Both the position numbers and the translations under genes were made by a program. 64,000 nucleotides of DNA from Ruegeria marisrubri (GTDB taxonomy: Bacteria; Pseudomonadota; Alphaproteobacteria; Rhodobacterales; Rhodobacteraceae). Below the pieces are notes generated by a model. The model had not been told where the DNA came from. It saw only the letters and a program-made list of their open reading frames with translations, and made no database searches. Positions 28,147-36,453 of this stretch are shown one piece after another. The DNA lies in the NCBI RefSeq assembly GCF_001507595.1, contig NZ_LQBQ01000036.1, positions 124,001 through 188,000 on the forward strand, read 5' to 3'. How positions within the stretch are numbered: position 1 is the first letter of the stretch; each line of letters begins with the position of its first letter.

Positions 28147-28911
28147 ATGACCGCATCGAACAAGGACCGGATCCGCGCGTTGCTGAAAAGCATAGAAACC
28201 GGCGATCCGGGGCCGGTCGCGGTGGTCAACGAGGCGAAATACATCCAGCACAACCCTCAGACCCACGAGGGCAGCGAGGGGCTGGCCGTGTTGTTCCAGC
28301 GCCTGTCCCGGACCTCTCCGCGGGTCAACGTCGTGCGGGCCTTCGAGGACGGGGATTTCGTGTTCGCCCATACCGAATACGATTTCTCGCGCCGCAATAT
28401 CGGGTTCGAGCTGTTCCGCTTTGAGGATGGTCGCGCGGTGGAGCATTGGGACAACATCCAGCCGCGGCAAGGGCCGAACCCGTCGGGCCATTCCATGGTG
28501 GACGGCCCGACCGAGGCCAGTGACCTTGACCGGACCGAAGCCAACCGGGCCTTTGTGCGCGCCTTTGTCGAAAGCGTATTGGTGGGCGGCGATCTGGACC
28601 GGCTGGATGCGTGTCTGGACCGCCGCGACTACACCGAACACAATCCACGGCTGAGGGATGACGTGTCACAGTTGCGCGCGGCGCTGTCCGAGCATCGGGG
28701 TGGCCGACGGCGGATCGACTATCACCGGCTGCATCGCGTGCTGGCGCAGGGCGATTTCGTTCTGACCCAGTGCGAGGGCGAATTCGACGGCGTTCCCAGT
28801 GCCTATTACGATCTGTTCCGCGTCGCGGGCGGCAAGATCGTCGAACATTGGGACACGACCGAAAAGATCGCACCGAAGAGTGAATGGAAGAACGACAATG
28901 GCAAGTTCTGA
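28147..28911 (+). CDS. Tandem SnoaL-like (NTF2-fold) protein
   Basis: A 254-aa protein made of two similar halves. KYIQHNPQTHEGSEGLAVLF (about residues 30-49) recurs as DYTEHNPRLRDDVSQLRAAL (about 168-187). Each half ends in an EHWD motif (VEHWDNIQ and VEHWDTTE). SnoaL-fold proteins bind small hydrophobic ligands or act as cyclases/isomerases. No catalytic assignment is possible. Its location downstream of the acyl-CoA cluster suggests a link but shows no overlap. ATG 28147 follows AGGAGGCCCC. Confidence 0.8.
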   Translation: MTASNKDRIRALLKSIETGDPGPVAVVNEAKYIQHNPQTHEGSEGLAVLFQRLSRTSPRVNVVRAFEDGDFVFAHTEYDFSRRNIGFELFRFEDGRAVEHWDNIQPRQGPNPSGHSMVDGPTEASDLDRTEANRAFVRAFVESVLVGGDLDRLDACLDRRDYTEHNPRLRDDVSQLRAALSEHRGGRRRIDYHRLHRVLAQGDFVLTQCEGEFDGVPSAYYDLFRVAGGKIVEHWDTTEKIAPKSEWKNDNGKF

Positions 28912-28923
28912 GCCCTGATGGGC

Positions 28924-29820
28924 TCATTCGGGTTGCGTCGTCAACTGCCCTTGTAGCCAGGCGCGGAACGAGACAAGCGGCGCGGGTTCTGCGCGATCCT
29001 GTGGCCACACAAGGTAGTAGTCGCCCAGGCTGACCGGCGGGGCGGGGCAGGCCGGAACCAAACGGCCGGCTTCCAGCTCGGTCGAGATCAGGTAGCTGGG
29101 CAGCAAGGCGACACCCAGCCCGTGAATGGTGGCCTGGATCATGGTCGAGAACTGGTCGAACAGCATCCCGCGCAGGCCCGGGGCTGCGATGGACTGTGCC
29201 GCGAACCACCGCTCCCAGGCGTCGGGCCGGGTATCGAGATGCAGCAGCGGCGCGCTCAGCAGCCAATCAGGGCTGTCCGTTGCCTGTTGCCCAAGCCCGG
29301 GCGCGCAGACCGGCAGCACCTCTTCGCGCATGATCCGCAGATAGTTCACCCCGGCCCAGTTGCATTCTCCGAAATGGATGGCAGCGTCGAAGGGTTCGGC
29401 GGCGAAGTCGAAGGGCCTCAGCCGCGTGTTCAGGTTCACAGTCACTTCCGGATGGCGCCGCGCGAAATCCTGCAGGCGCGGCGCCAGCCAGTGCATGCCG
29501 AAGGCGGGCAGGATCGACAGGTTCAGCGATCCGCCGGTGGGGTTTGCCTTCAGCTTCAGCGAGGCCTGCGCCAGTTGCTGCAGCGCCGCGCGGGCGGTTT
29601 CCACGTATTCCTTGGCGGCGGGGGTCAGGCGCAGGCGCATCTGCGTCCGCTGGATCAGCGAGACGCCCAACTGCTCCTCCATCACCTTCAGCTGGCGACT
29701 GATGGCGCTTTGGGTCAGAGACAGTTCCTCGGCCGCCGCCGAGGCGCTGCCCAGGCGGTCCACGGCTTCGAGCGCGAGCAGCGACGAGATCGAGGGCAGA
29801 AAGCGGCGGGGTGCGATCAT
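28924..29820 (-). CDS. LysR family transcriptional regulator
   Basis: A 298-aa regulator. The helix-turn-helix at about residues 10-60 (LLALEAVDRLGSASAAAEEL ... TQSAISRQLKVMEEQLGVSL) is followed by a substrate-binding domain. ATG 29820 was preferred to one at 29835 because AGGA lies 8 nt before it. Divergent from the aminotransferase at 29920; the 99-bp gap probably holds the shared control site. It most likely activates the aminotransferase - E1 - acyltransferase - oxidase cluster. Confidence 0.87.
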   Translation of the reverse strand: MIAPRRFLPSISSLLALEAVDRLGSASAAAEELSLTQSAISRQLKVMEEQLGVSLIQRTQMRLRLTPAAKEYVETARAALQQLAQASLKLKANPTGGSLNLSILPAFGMHWLAPRLQDFARRHPEVTVNLNTRLRPFDFAAEPFDAAIHFGECNWAGVNYLRIMREEVLPVCAPGLGQQATDSPDWLLSAPLLHLDTRPDAWERWFAAQSIAAPGLRGMLFDQFSTMIQATIHGLGVALLPSYLISTELEAGRLVPACPAPPVSLGDYYLVWPQDRAEPAPLVSFRAWLQGQLTTQPE

Positions 29821-29919
29821 ATGACTTTTCCTCATGCCTCGTGGAGGGAATATCACTGGCGTTTTCCCTGTTCCAGAGCGAAAAGGGCGAGAAAGCGGCC
29901 AGAGCGCGGTGGGAATGTC

Positions 29920-31086
29920 ATGACTATTCAGAACGGTTTGGGCGGATTTCGCAGGGCAGGGCGACTCGACGGGATCGAATTGTCCGAGATCGTCCAGATC
30001 TCGGAACGGGCCGCGCAGTTGCGGGCGCAGGGCGTGGACGTGATCGCGCTCAGCACCGGCGAGCCCGATTTCCCGACGCCGCCGCATGTGGTCGAGGCCG
30101 CGCACAAGGCGGCGCTGGACGGTCAGACGCGATACCCCGCCACCGCCGGAACCCCTGCCCTGCGTTCCGCTATCGCGGAACAGGCCGGGGTCGAGTCTGC
30201 GCAGGTGATCGTCTCGACCGGGGCCAAGCAGGTGCTGGTCGGCGCATTCCTGGCCACTCTGGACCCGGGCGATCAGGTCATCACCACCGCGCCTTTCTGG
30301 ACCAGCTATGCCGACATGGTGAAACTGGCCGGCGGCGTCCCCATCGTGCTGAACTGCCCGCGCAAACAGGGTTTCAAGCTGACGCCCGAACAACTCGAGG
30401 CCGCGATCACCCCGCGCACCCGCTGGCTGCTGCTGAACACGCCGTCGAATCCGACCGGGGCGGTTTACACCGAGGCCGAACTGCGGGCGCTGGGCGCGGT
30501 GCTGGAGCGGCACCGCCAGGTCTGGGTGATTTCGGACGAGATCTATCAGCACCTTGCCTATGCGCCCTTCACCCCCTTCACGCAAGCGGTGCCGACGCTG
30601 GCAGACCGCACCCTGACGGTGAATGGCGTGTCCAAGGCCTATTCGATGACCGGCTGGCGCATCGGCTGGGGGATCGGCCCCGCGCCGCTGATCAAGGCGA
30701 TGGCGGCGGTTCAGGGGCAGATCACCTCGGGCGCCTGTTCCATCGCGCAGGCGGCGGCGCTGGCCGCGCTGACCGGGCCGCAGGACCTGCTGGCCGAGCG
30801 TCGCGCGGCCATGCGCGCGCGCCGCGATCTGGTCGTGGCGGGACTGAACGCGGCCGGATTGGCCTGCCCGGTGCCCGACGGCGCGTTCTACGTCTTTCCA
30901 CAGACGCCTCAGGCGATGCCCTCGGACCCCGCGTTCTGCCGCCACCTGCTGGATCATGCCGGCGTTGCGGTGGTGCCGGGGCGGGCCTTTGGCATGCCGG
31001 GGCATTTTCGGCTTTCCTTCGCCTATGACACCGATAGCCTGACCCAAGGCCTGCGCCGGATCGCCGACGCCACGGCCAAACTCTGA
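29920..31086 (+). CDS. Pyridoxal phosphate-dependent class I/II aminotransferase
   Basis: A 388-aa fold-type I aminotransferase. ALSTGEPDFPTPPHV near residue 43 is the N-terminal signature and NTPSNPTGAVYTEAEL near residue 172 binds substrate. VISDEIYQHLAY precedes the PLP lysine in NGVSKAYSMTGWRIGW near residue 236. It makes a 2-oxoacid from an amino acid, which fits the 2-oxoacid dehydrogenase encoded 18 nt downstream. The ATG at 29920 has GTGGGA upstream. The specific amino acid is not evident. Confidence 0.9.
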   Translation: MTIQNGLGGFRRAGRLDGIELSEIVQISERAAQLRAQGVDVIALSTGEPDFPTPPHVVEAAHKAALDGQTRYPATAGTPALRSAIAEQAGVESAQVIVSTGAKQVLVGAFLATLDPGDQVITTAPFWTSYADMVKLAGGVPIVLNCPRKQGFKLTPEQLEAAITPRTRWLLLNTPSNPTGAVYTEAELRALGAVLERHRQVWVISDEIYQHLAYAPFTPFTQAVPTLADRTLTVNGVSKAYSMTGWRIGWGIGPAPLIKAMAAVQGQITSGACSIAQAAALAALTGPQDLLAERRAAMRARRDLVVAGLNAAGLACPVPDGAFYVFPQTPQAMPSDPAFCRHLLDHAGVAVVPGRAFGMPGHFRLSFAYDTDSLTQGLRRIADATAKL

Positions 31087-31104
31087 CCTGACCGGGGAAC
31101 CCAG

Positions 31105-33294
31105 ATGGATCGCGCCCAGATCGTTCACGAAAACTTCCTGACCCGTGTCGCCAATCGCGACCTGCCCGCAGGCGCGCCGCCGCGCCCGGGCCTCAGCGCA
31201 CCCGAGGCGGTGTCGCTGTTCCGCTCGCAGGTGCTCAGCCGCGCGCTGGACCGCACCAGCCGGGCGATGCAGAAGGCGGGGCAGGGGTTCTACACCATCG
31301 GCTCGTCAGGGCACGAGGGCATGGCCGCCGTGGCCCACGCCCTGCGCCCGACCGACATCGCCTTTCTGCACTATCGCGACGCCGCCTTTCAGATCGCCCG
31401 GGCCGAGCAGGTGCCCGGCCAGCAGATCGCCTGGGACATGTTGCTGAGCTTTGCCTGTTCCAAAGAGGACCCGACCTCGGGCGGGCGGCACAAGGTGCTG
31501 GGCTCCAAGGCGCTGATGATCCCGCCGCAGACCTCGACCATCGCCAGCCACCTGCCCAAGGCGGTGGGGGCGGCCTACAGCCTGGGCGCGGCGCGGCGAC
31601 ACGACCCCGAGCACCGGCAATTGCCCGAGGATGGCATCGCCATGTGCTCCTTCGGTGATGCGTCCGCGAACCACTCCACCGCGCAGGGCGCGATCAACAC
31701 CGCCGGCTGGACCAGCGTGCAGTCAATCCCGCTGCCGCTGCTCTTTGTCTGCGAGGACAACGGCATCGGCATTTCGGTCAAGACGCCCAAGGGCTGGATT
31801 CAGGCCTCGATGGAGCATCGCTCGGGCATCACGTATTTCCAGGCCAACGGGCTGGACATCTATGAGACCTTCGCGGTGGCGCAGCAGGCGGCCGACTATG
31901 TCCGCACCCGGCGCAAACCGGCTTTCCTGCACCTGAAAACCGTGCGCCTCTACGGCCATGCGGGGGCGGATGTGCCCACCACCTATCTCAGCCGTGCCGA
32001 GGTCGAGGCGGACGAGGCCAACGATCCGCTGCTGCATTCGGTGCGCCTGCTGGATCAGGCCGGGGCGCTGTCGCCCAATCAGGCGCTGAAGATCTACACT
32101 GACACCTGCGCCCGCACCGACCGCATCGCGGCCGAGGCCGCCACCCGCCCGCATCTGGCCAGCGCCGCCGAGGTCGCGGCCAGCCTGATCCCGCCCAAGC
32201 GCCCCTGCAAGCCCACCAACGGCCCCAGCGCCGAGGCCCGCGCCGCCGCCTTCGGCAGCGACCTGCGGGCGATGGACGACCCGCAGCCGATGGCGCGCCT
32301 GATCAACTGGGCGCTGACCGACCTGATGCTGGAACATGGCGAGATCGTCTGCATGGGCGAGGATGTGGGCCGCAAGGGCGGCGTCTATGGCGTGACGCAG
32401 AAGCTGCAACAGCGCTTCGGCCCCGACCGGGTGATCGACACGCTGCTGGACGAACAGTCCATCCTTGGCCTTGCCATCGGCATGGCCCATAACGGCTTCG
32501 TCCCGATCCCCGAGATCCAGTTCCTCGCCTATCTGCACAATGCCGAGGACCAGATCCGGGGCGAGGCCGCCACGCTCCCCTTCTTCTCGAACGGGCAGTT
32601 CACCAACCCGATGGTCGTGCGGATCGCCGGGCTGGGATATCAGAAGGGCTTTGGCGGGCATTTCCACAATGACAACTCGCTGGCCGTGCTGCGCGACATT
32701 CCGGGCATCATCATTGCCTGCCCCTCGACCGGGGCGGACGCGGCGCGGATGCTGCGTGAATGCGTGCGCCTTGCGCGTGAAGAGCAGCGCGTGGTGGTGT
32801 TCTTGGAACCCATCGCGCTCTACCCGATGCGCGACCTGCACGAGGGGCAGGACGGCGCCTGGATGACCCGCTATCCCGCGCCCGGTGAACGGATCGCGCT
32901 GGGCGAGGTCGGCGTGCATGGCGACGGCACCGATCTGGCGATCGTGACCTACGGCAACGGGCACTACCTGTCGAAACAGGCGCTGCCCGAGTTGCAGGCG
33001 GCGGGCCTCAAGACCCGCATCATCGACATGCGCTGGCTGGCGCCGCTGCCGGAACAGGCGCTGCTGGAGGCCACCAAGGGCTGCAAGCACGTCCTGATCG
33101 TCGATGAATGCCGCCGCACCGGCAGCCAGTCCGAGGCGCTGATGACGCTCTTTGCCGAACGAACCGACCTGCCCACCGCCCGCGTGGTGGCCGAGGATTG
33201 CTTCATCGCCACCGGCCCCGCCTATGCCGCGCCGCTGCCCTCGCGCGAGGGGATCGTGGCCGCCGCCCTGACCCTGACCGGAGCTGCAAAATGA
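31105..33294 (+). CDS. 2-oxoacid dehydrogenase E1, fused alpha and beta subunits
   Basis: A 729-aa fusion. The alpha part (about 1-370) has GSSGHEGMAAVAHAL, HYRDAAFQIAR and the ThDP motif from G184-D185 (CSFGDASANHS) to N219 (CEDNGIGIS). The beta part (about 390-729) starts INWALTDLMLEHGEIVCMGE and continues with DVGRKGGVYGVTQ. This is the branched-chain/acetoin/pyruvate E1 type, which decarboxylates a 2-oxoacid and passes the acyl group to a lipoyl E2. No E2 or E3 gene is nearby, so it either borrows partners or works differently. It overlaps the next gene by ATGA. Confidence 0.9.
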   Translation: MDRAQIVHENFLTRVANRDLPAGAPPRPGLSAPEAVSLFRSQVLSRALDRTSRAMQKAGQGFYTIGSSGHEGMAAVAHALRPTDIAFLHYRDAAFQIARAEQVPGQQIAWDMLLSFACSKEDPTSGGRHKVLGSKALMIPPQTSTIASHLPKAVGAAYSLGAARRHDPEHRQLPEDGIAMCSFGDASANHSTAQGAINTAGWTSVQSIPLPLLFVCEDNGIGISVKTPKGWIQASMEHRSGITYFQANGLDIYETFAVAQQAADYVRTRRKPAFLHLKTVRLYGHAGADVPTTYLSRAEVEADEANDPLLHSVRLLDQAGALSPNQALKIYTDTCARTDRIAAEAATRPHLASAAEVAASLIPPKRPCKPTNGPSAEARAAAFGSDLRAMDDPQPMARLINWALTDLMLEHGEIVCMGEDVGRKGGVYGVTQKLQQRFGPDRVIDTLLDEQSILGLAIGMAHNGFVPIPEIQFLAYLHNAEDQIRGEAATLPFFSNGQFTNPMVVRIAGLGYQKGFGGHFHNDNSLAVLRDIPGIIIACPSTGADAARMLRECVRLAREEQRVVVFLEPIALYPMRDLHEGQDGAWMTRYPAPGERIALGEVGVHGDGTDLAIVTYGNGHYLSKQALPELQAAGLKTRIIDMRWLAPLPEQALLEATKGCKHVLIVDECRRTGSQSEALMTLFAERTDLPTARVVAEDCFIATGPAYAAPLPSREGIVAAALTLTGAAK

Positions 33295-34325
33295 CCCGCA
33301 CCGCCGTCGTGATCTGCCCCGGCCGGGGCACCTACAACAAGCCCGAGTTGGGCTATCTGCACCGCCACCATTCGAACCGGATGAAGTTGTTCCGCGAATT
33401 CGACGCGATCCGCGCCGAAACGGGGCAAGAGGCGGTGACCGCGCTGGATGGCGCGTCGCGCTTCTCGGTCAGCAAGTATTCGCGCGGCGACGTGGCCTCG
33501 CCCCTGATCTATGCCGCCGCGCTGGCCGATGCGCAGGCGCTGGCCGAGGATATCGAGGTGGTGGCCGTCACCGGCAACTCGATGGGCTGGTATATCGCGC
33601 TGGCCGCCGCGGGGGCGCTCAGCCCGGAAAACGGGTTCCGGGTGGTCAACACGATGGGCACGCTGATGCAGACCCACCTGATCGGCGGGCAGCTGGTCTA
33701 TCCCTTCACCGGCGACGACTGGCGCGACGACCCGGCCCGCAAGGCCGAGCTTTTGGCCGAGGTGGCGCGCATCGACTCTCTGCCCGAACATGACCTCGCC
33801 CTGTCGATCGACCTGGGCGGGATGCTGGTGCTGGCCGGCAACGAGGCCGGGCTGAGGGCCTTCGAGGCCAGGCAGCCCTTGGTGCAGGAGCGGTTCCCGA
33901 TGCGGCTGGCCAACCACGCGGCCTTTCACACGCGCCTGCAGGCCCCGGTGGCGCAGGAAGGCCGCCGCCAGCTGCCCGCCACACTGTTCACCCAGCCCGA
34001 TCTGCCGATGATCGACGGGCGCGGCAAGATCTGGTGGCCCGGCGCCACCGACACGGGTGCGCTGTGGGATTACACGCTGGGCCATCAGGTGACCGAGCCT
34101 TACGATTTCACCCGCGCGGTGCAGACGGCGGCCCGCGAATTCGCGCCCGATCTGTTCATCGTGACCGGCCCGGGCGCCACGCTGGGCGGTGCGGTGGCGC
34201 AGTCGCTGGTGCTGGCCAACTGGCGCGGCATGTCCGACAAAAACAGCTTTCAGGCCCTGCAGGCACAGGACCCGTTCCTGATCGCGCTGGGGCGCGAGGA
34301 TCAAAGACCCCTTGCCATCGGCTGA
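33291..34325 (+). CDS. ACP S-malonyltransferase-like (FabD-fold) acyltransferase
   Basis: A 344-aa acyltransferase of the malonyl-CoA:ACP type. The nucleophile lies in TGNSMGWYIALAAAGALS (GNSMG, Ser near residue 97). The His is in LANHAAFHTRLQAPV near residue 208. The opening AVVICPGRGTYNK is an odd version of the usual GQG loop. It starts inside the E1 gene (ATGA overlap), so its product is needed with the E1. Ordinary fabD sits among fatty acid synthesis genes, and no ACP or ketosynthase is present here. The acyl donor and acceptor are unknown. Confidence 0.78.
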   Translation: MTRTAVVICPGRGTYNKPELGYLHRHHSNRMKLFREFDAIRAETGQEAVTALDGASRFSVSKYSRGDVASPLIYAAALADAQALAEDIEVVAVTGNSMGWYIALAAAGALSPENGFRVVNTMGTLMQTHLIGGQLVYPFTGDDWRDDPARKAELLAEVARIDSLPEHDLALSIDLGGMLVLAGNEAGLRAFEARQPLVQERFPMRLANHAAFHTRLQAPVAQEGRRQLPATLFTQPDLPMIDGRGKIWWPGATDTGALWDYTLGHQVTEPYDFTRAVQTAAREFAPDLFIVTGPGATLGGAVAQSLVLANWRGMSDKNSFQALQAQDPFLIALGREDQRPLAIG

Positions 34326-34367
34326 GCCCTCGGGAAATCTGCGCGCGCATTCAAGGACATCCCGCCC

Positions 34368-35642
34368 ATGACCACCGACCCGGAAACCAGCCTGTGGACC
34401 AAGACCAGCCGCGAGCGGGTGGACGCCCCGCCTCTGACCGGGTCCGTCACGGTGGACCTCGCCGTGATCGGCGGTGGCTACACGGGCTGCTCGGCGGCGC
34501 TGCACGCGGCGCAGGCGGGGGCCTCGGTCTGCCTGCTCGAGGCGCATGAGATCGGCCATGGCGGGTCGGGCCGCAATGTCGGGCTGGCCAATGCCGGGCT
34601 GTGGCTGCCCCCGGCCGAGATCCGCGCCCATCTGGGTGACGCGGCGGGCAACCGCCTGATTGCCTTGCTGGCGCAGGCCCCGGCCGAGGTGTTCCGCCTG
34701 ATCCGCGACCTTGAGATCGACTGCGAGCCGGTGCAGGCCGGAACCCTGCATCTGGCCCATTCGCCCAAGGGCCTGCGCGACCTGCAGACCCGCCACCAAC
34801 AGCTGTCAGCCGACGGCGCTCCGGTCGAGCTGCTGTCCGCGCAGGAGACCGCCCGCCGCAGCGGCAGCACCGCCTTTCACGGCGCCATTTTCGACCCGCG
34901 CGCCGGGACGATCCAGCCGCTGGCCTATGTGCAGGGCCTCGCCCGCGCCGCGCAGCAGGCCGGGGCAGCGATCCTCGCCAGCAGCCCGGTGCAGGCCCTG
35001 CGCCACGATGGCGAGATCTGGCATCTGGACACGCCGCAAGGCAGGGTGCGGGCCAAGGCGCTGATCCAGGCCACCAACGCCTATCACGCCGGCCTGCCCG
35101 ACACCCGGCAAGCCTATGTTCCGGTCTATTACTTCCAATACGCCACCGACCCGCTGCCCGAAAACATCCGCGCCACCCTGCTGCCGGGCGGCGAAGGGTG
35201 CTGGGATACCGGGCTGATCATGACCTCGTTCCGCATGGATCAGGCCGGGCGGCTGGTGATCGGGGCGATGGGCGATCTGGGCCATGCGGGCAGCTTTGCC
35301 CATCGCGGCTGGATCACGCGCAAACTGGCGCAGATCTTTCCCGCGCTGGCCGACCAACCGCTGAAGGACGGCTGGCACGGGCGCATTGCCATGACCTCGG
35401 ACCATATCCCGAAACTGGTTCAGATCGGGCCGAACGCGCTGTCGGCGCACGGCTATTCCGGGCGTGGCATCGGTCCGGGCACGGTGTTCGGCCGCATGAT
35501 GGCCGACAGCCTGCTGACGGGCGAGCCCGCCCGCCTGCCGCTGCCGCCGGTGCCCGCCCATCACGAGAGCTGGACGGGCCTGCGCCGCGCCTTCTTTGAA
35601 ACCGGCGCGGCGCTCACGCACCTGGTCAAGGCGCGGCTCTGA
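34368..35642 (+). CDS. FAD-dependent amine/amino acid oxidoreductase (DAO family)
   Basis: A 424-aa flavoenzyme. The FAD loop is LAVIGGGYTGCSAALHAAQA at about 30-49 and HGGSGRNVGLANAGLWLP near 64 is a second FAD contact. The C-terminal GYSGRGIGPGTVFGRMMAD near 363 closes the FAD site. It resembles gamma-glutamylputrescine oxidoreductase-type enzymes that oxidise secondary amines. It is the last gene of the aminotransferase - E1 - FabD-like cluster, 42 nt after the acyltransferase, and converges with the SDR at 35647. Confidence 0.86.
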   Translation: MTTDPETSLWTKTSRERVDAPPLTGSVTVDLAVIGGGYTGCSAALHAAQAGASVCLLEAHEIGHGGSGRNVGLANAGLWLPPAEIRAHLGDAAGNRLIALLAQAPAEVFRLIRDLEIDCEPVQAGTLHLAHSPKGLRDLQTRHQQLSADGAPVELLSAQETARRSGSTAFHGAIFDPRAGTIQPLAYVQGLARAAQQAGAAILASSPVQALRHDGEIWHLDTPQGRVRAKALIQATNAYHAGLPDTRQAYVPVYYFQYATDPLPENIRATLLPGGEGCWDTGLIMTSFRMDQAGRLVIGAMGDLGHAGSFAHRGWITRKLAQIFPALADQPLKDGWHGRIAMTSDHIPKLVQIGPNALSAHGYSGRGIGPGTVFGRMMADSLLTGEPARLPLPPVPAHHESWTGLRRAFFETGAALTHLVKARL

Positions 35643-35646
35643 CCGA

Positions 35647-36351
35647 TCAGACCGAGCGGGTGATCCCGCCATCCACCCGGATGTTCTGCCCGGTGATGTA
35701 CCCGCCGCCCTCGGAGGCCAGGAACGCGATGACCGAGGCGATCTCGTCATAGCTGCGCCCATAGCGGCCCATGGGGATCTTGGCCTTGAACTCTTCCTTC
35801 TCGGGCAGGCTGTCGATGAAGCCGGGCAGGACGTTGTTCATGCGGATGTTCTCGGCGGCGTACCTGTCGGCGAACAACTTGGTGAACGCCGCGAGCCCCG
35901 CCCGGAACACGCCCGAGGTCGGAAAGACCGGGTCCGGCTCGAACGCCGCGAAGGTCGAGATGTTGATGATCGCCCCGCCGCCCTGCGCCTGCATGATCGG
36001 CGTCACCAGCCGCGTGGGGCGCACGGCGTTCAGGAAATAGACCTCCATGCCGCGGTGCCAGTCCTCGTCGGTCAGCTCCAGCACCGGCGCGCGGGGGCCA
36101 TGCCCGGCCGAGTTCACCAGCACGTCGATCCGCCCCCAATGCGCCATCGCCGCATCCACCAGCCTCTGCAGGTCGTCATTCGACTGGTTCGAGCCGGTCA
36201 CGCCCACGCCGCCCAGCTCGGCCGCCAGCGCCTCGCCCTTGCCGGACGAGGACAGGACGCCCACCTTGAACCCGTCCGCCGCCAGCCGCCGCGCCGCATC
36301 CGCGCCCATGCCGCTGCCGCCGGCGGTGATCAGAGCCACTTTCTCCGTCAT
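35647..36351 (-). CDS. SDR-fold protein with substituted YxxxK
   Basis: A 234-aa protein with the SDR cofactor loop ALITAGGSGMGADAARRLAA at residues 6-25, VNSAGHGPR near 79, and the C-terminal IRVDGGITRSV. The conserved Ser is present in NISTF (S132). Where Tyr-x3-Lys should follow, it has S146-G-V-F-R150, so both the Tyr and the Lys are missing. It may bind NAD(P) without classical dehydrogenase activity, or use another catalytic set. A strong AAGGAG precedes the ATG at 36351. Divergent from a LysR gene with a perfect palindrome between them. Confidence 0.82.
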   Translation of the reverse strand: MTEKVALITAGGSGMGADAARRLAADGFKVGVLSSSGKGEALAAELGGVGVTGSNQSNDDLQRLVDAAMAHWGRIDVLVNSAGHGPRAPVLELTDEDWHRGMEVYFLNAVRPTRLVTPIMQAQGGGAIINISTFAAFEPDPVFPTSGVFRAGLAAFTKLFADRYAAENIRMNNVLPGFIDSLPEKEEFKAKIPMGRYGRSYDEIASVIAFLASEGGGYITGQNIRVDGGITRSV

Positions 36352-36427
36352 GATAAGTCTCCTTGTTCCGTTGCCACCAGTCTGGCCGCGACCACCCACA
36401 TTGACCAATCAGTTCTGCTGCCTTAAT

Positions 36428-36446
36428 CCTGTAGAAATTCTACAGG
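36428..36446. promoter_or_regulatory. Perfect 19-bp palindrome, candidate LysR operator
   Basis: CCTGTAGAAATTCTACAGG is a perfect inverted repeat with 9-bp arms around one central base. It contains a T-N11-A LysR box. It ends 7 nt before the LysR ATG at 36454 and lies 76 bp from the divergent SDR start, so binding there should repress the regulator itself and influence the SDR. Confidence 0.75.
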
Positions 36447-36453
36447 GTTCCAT

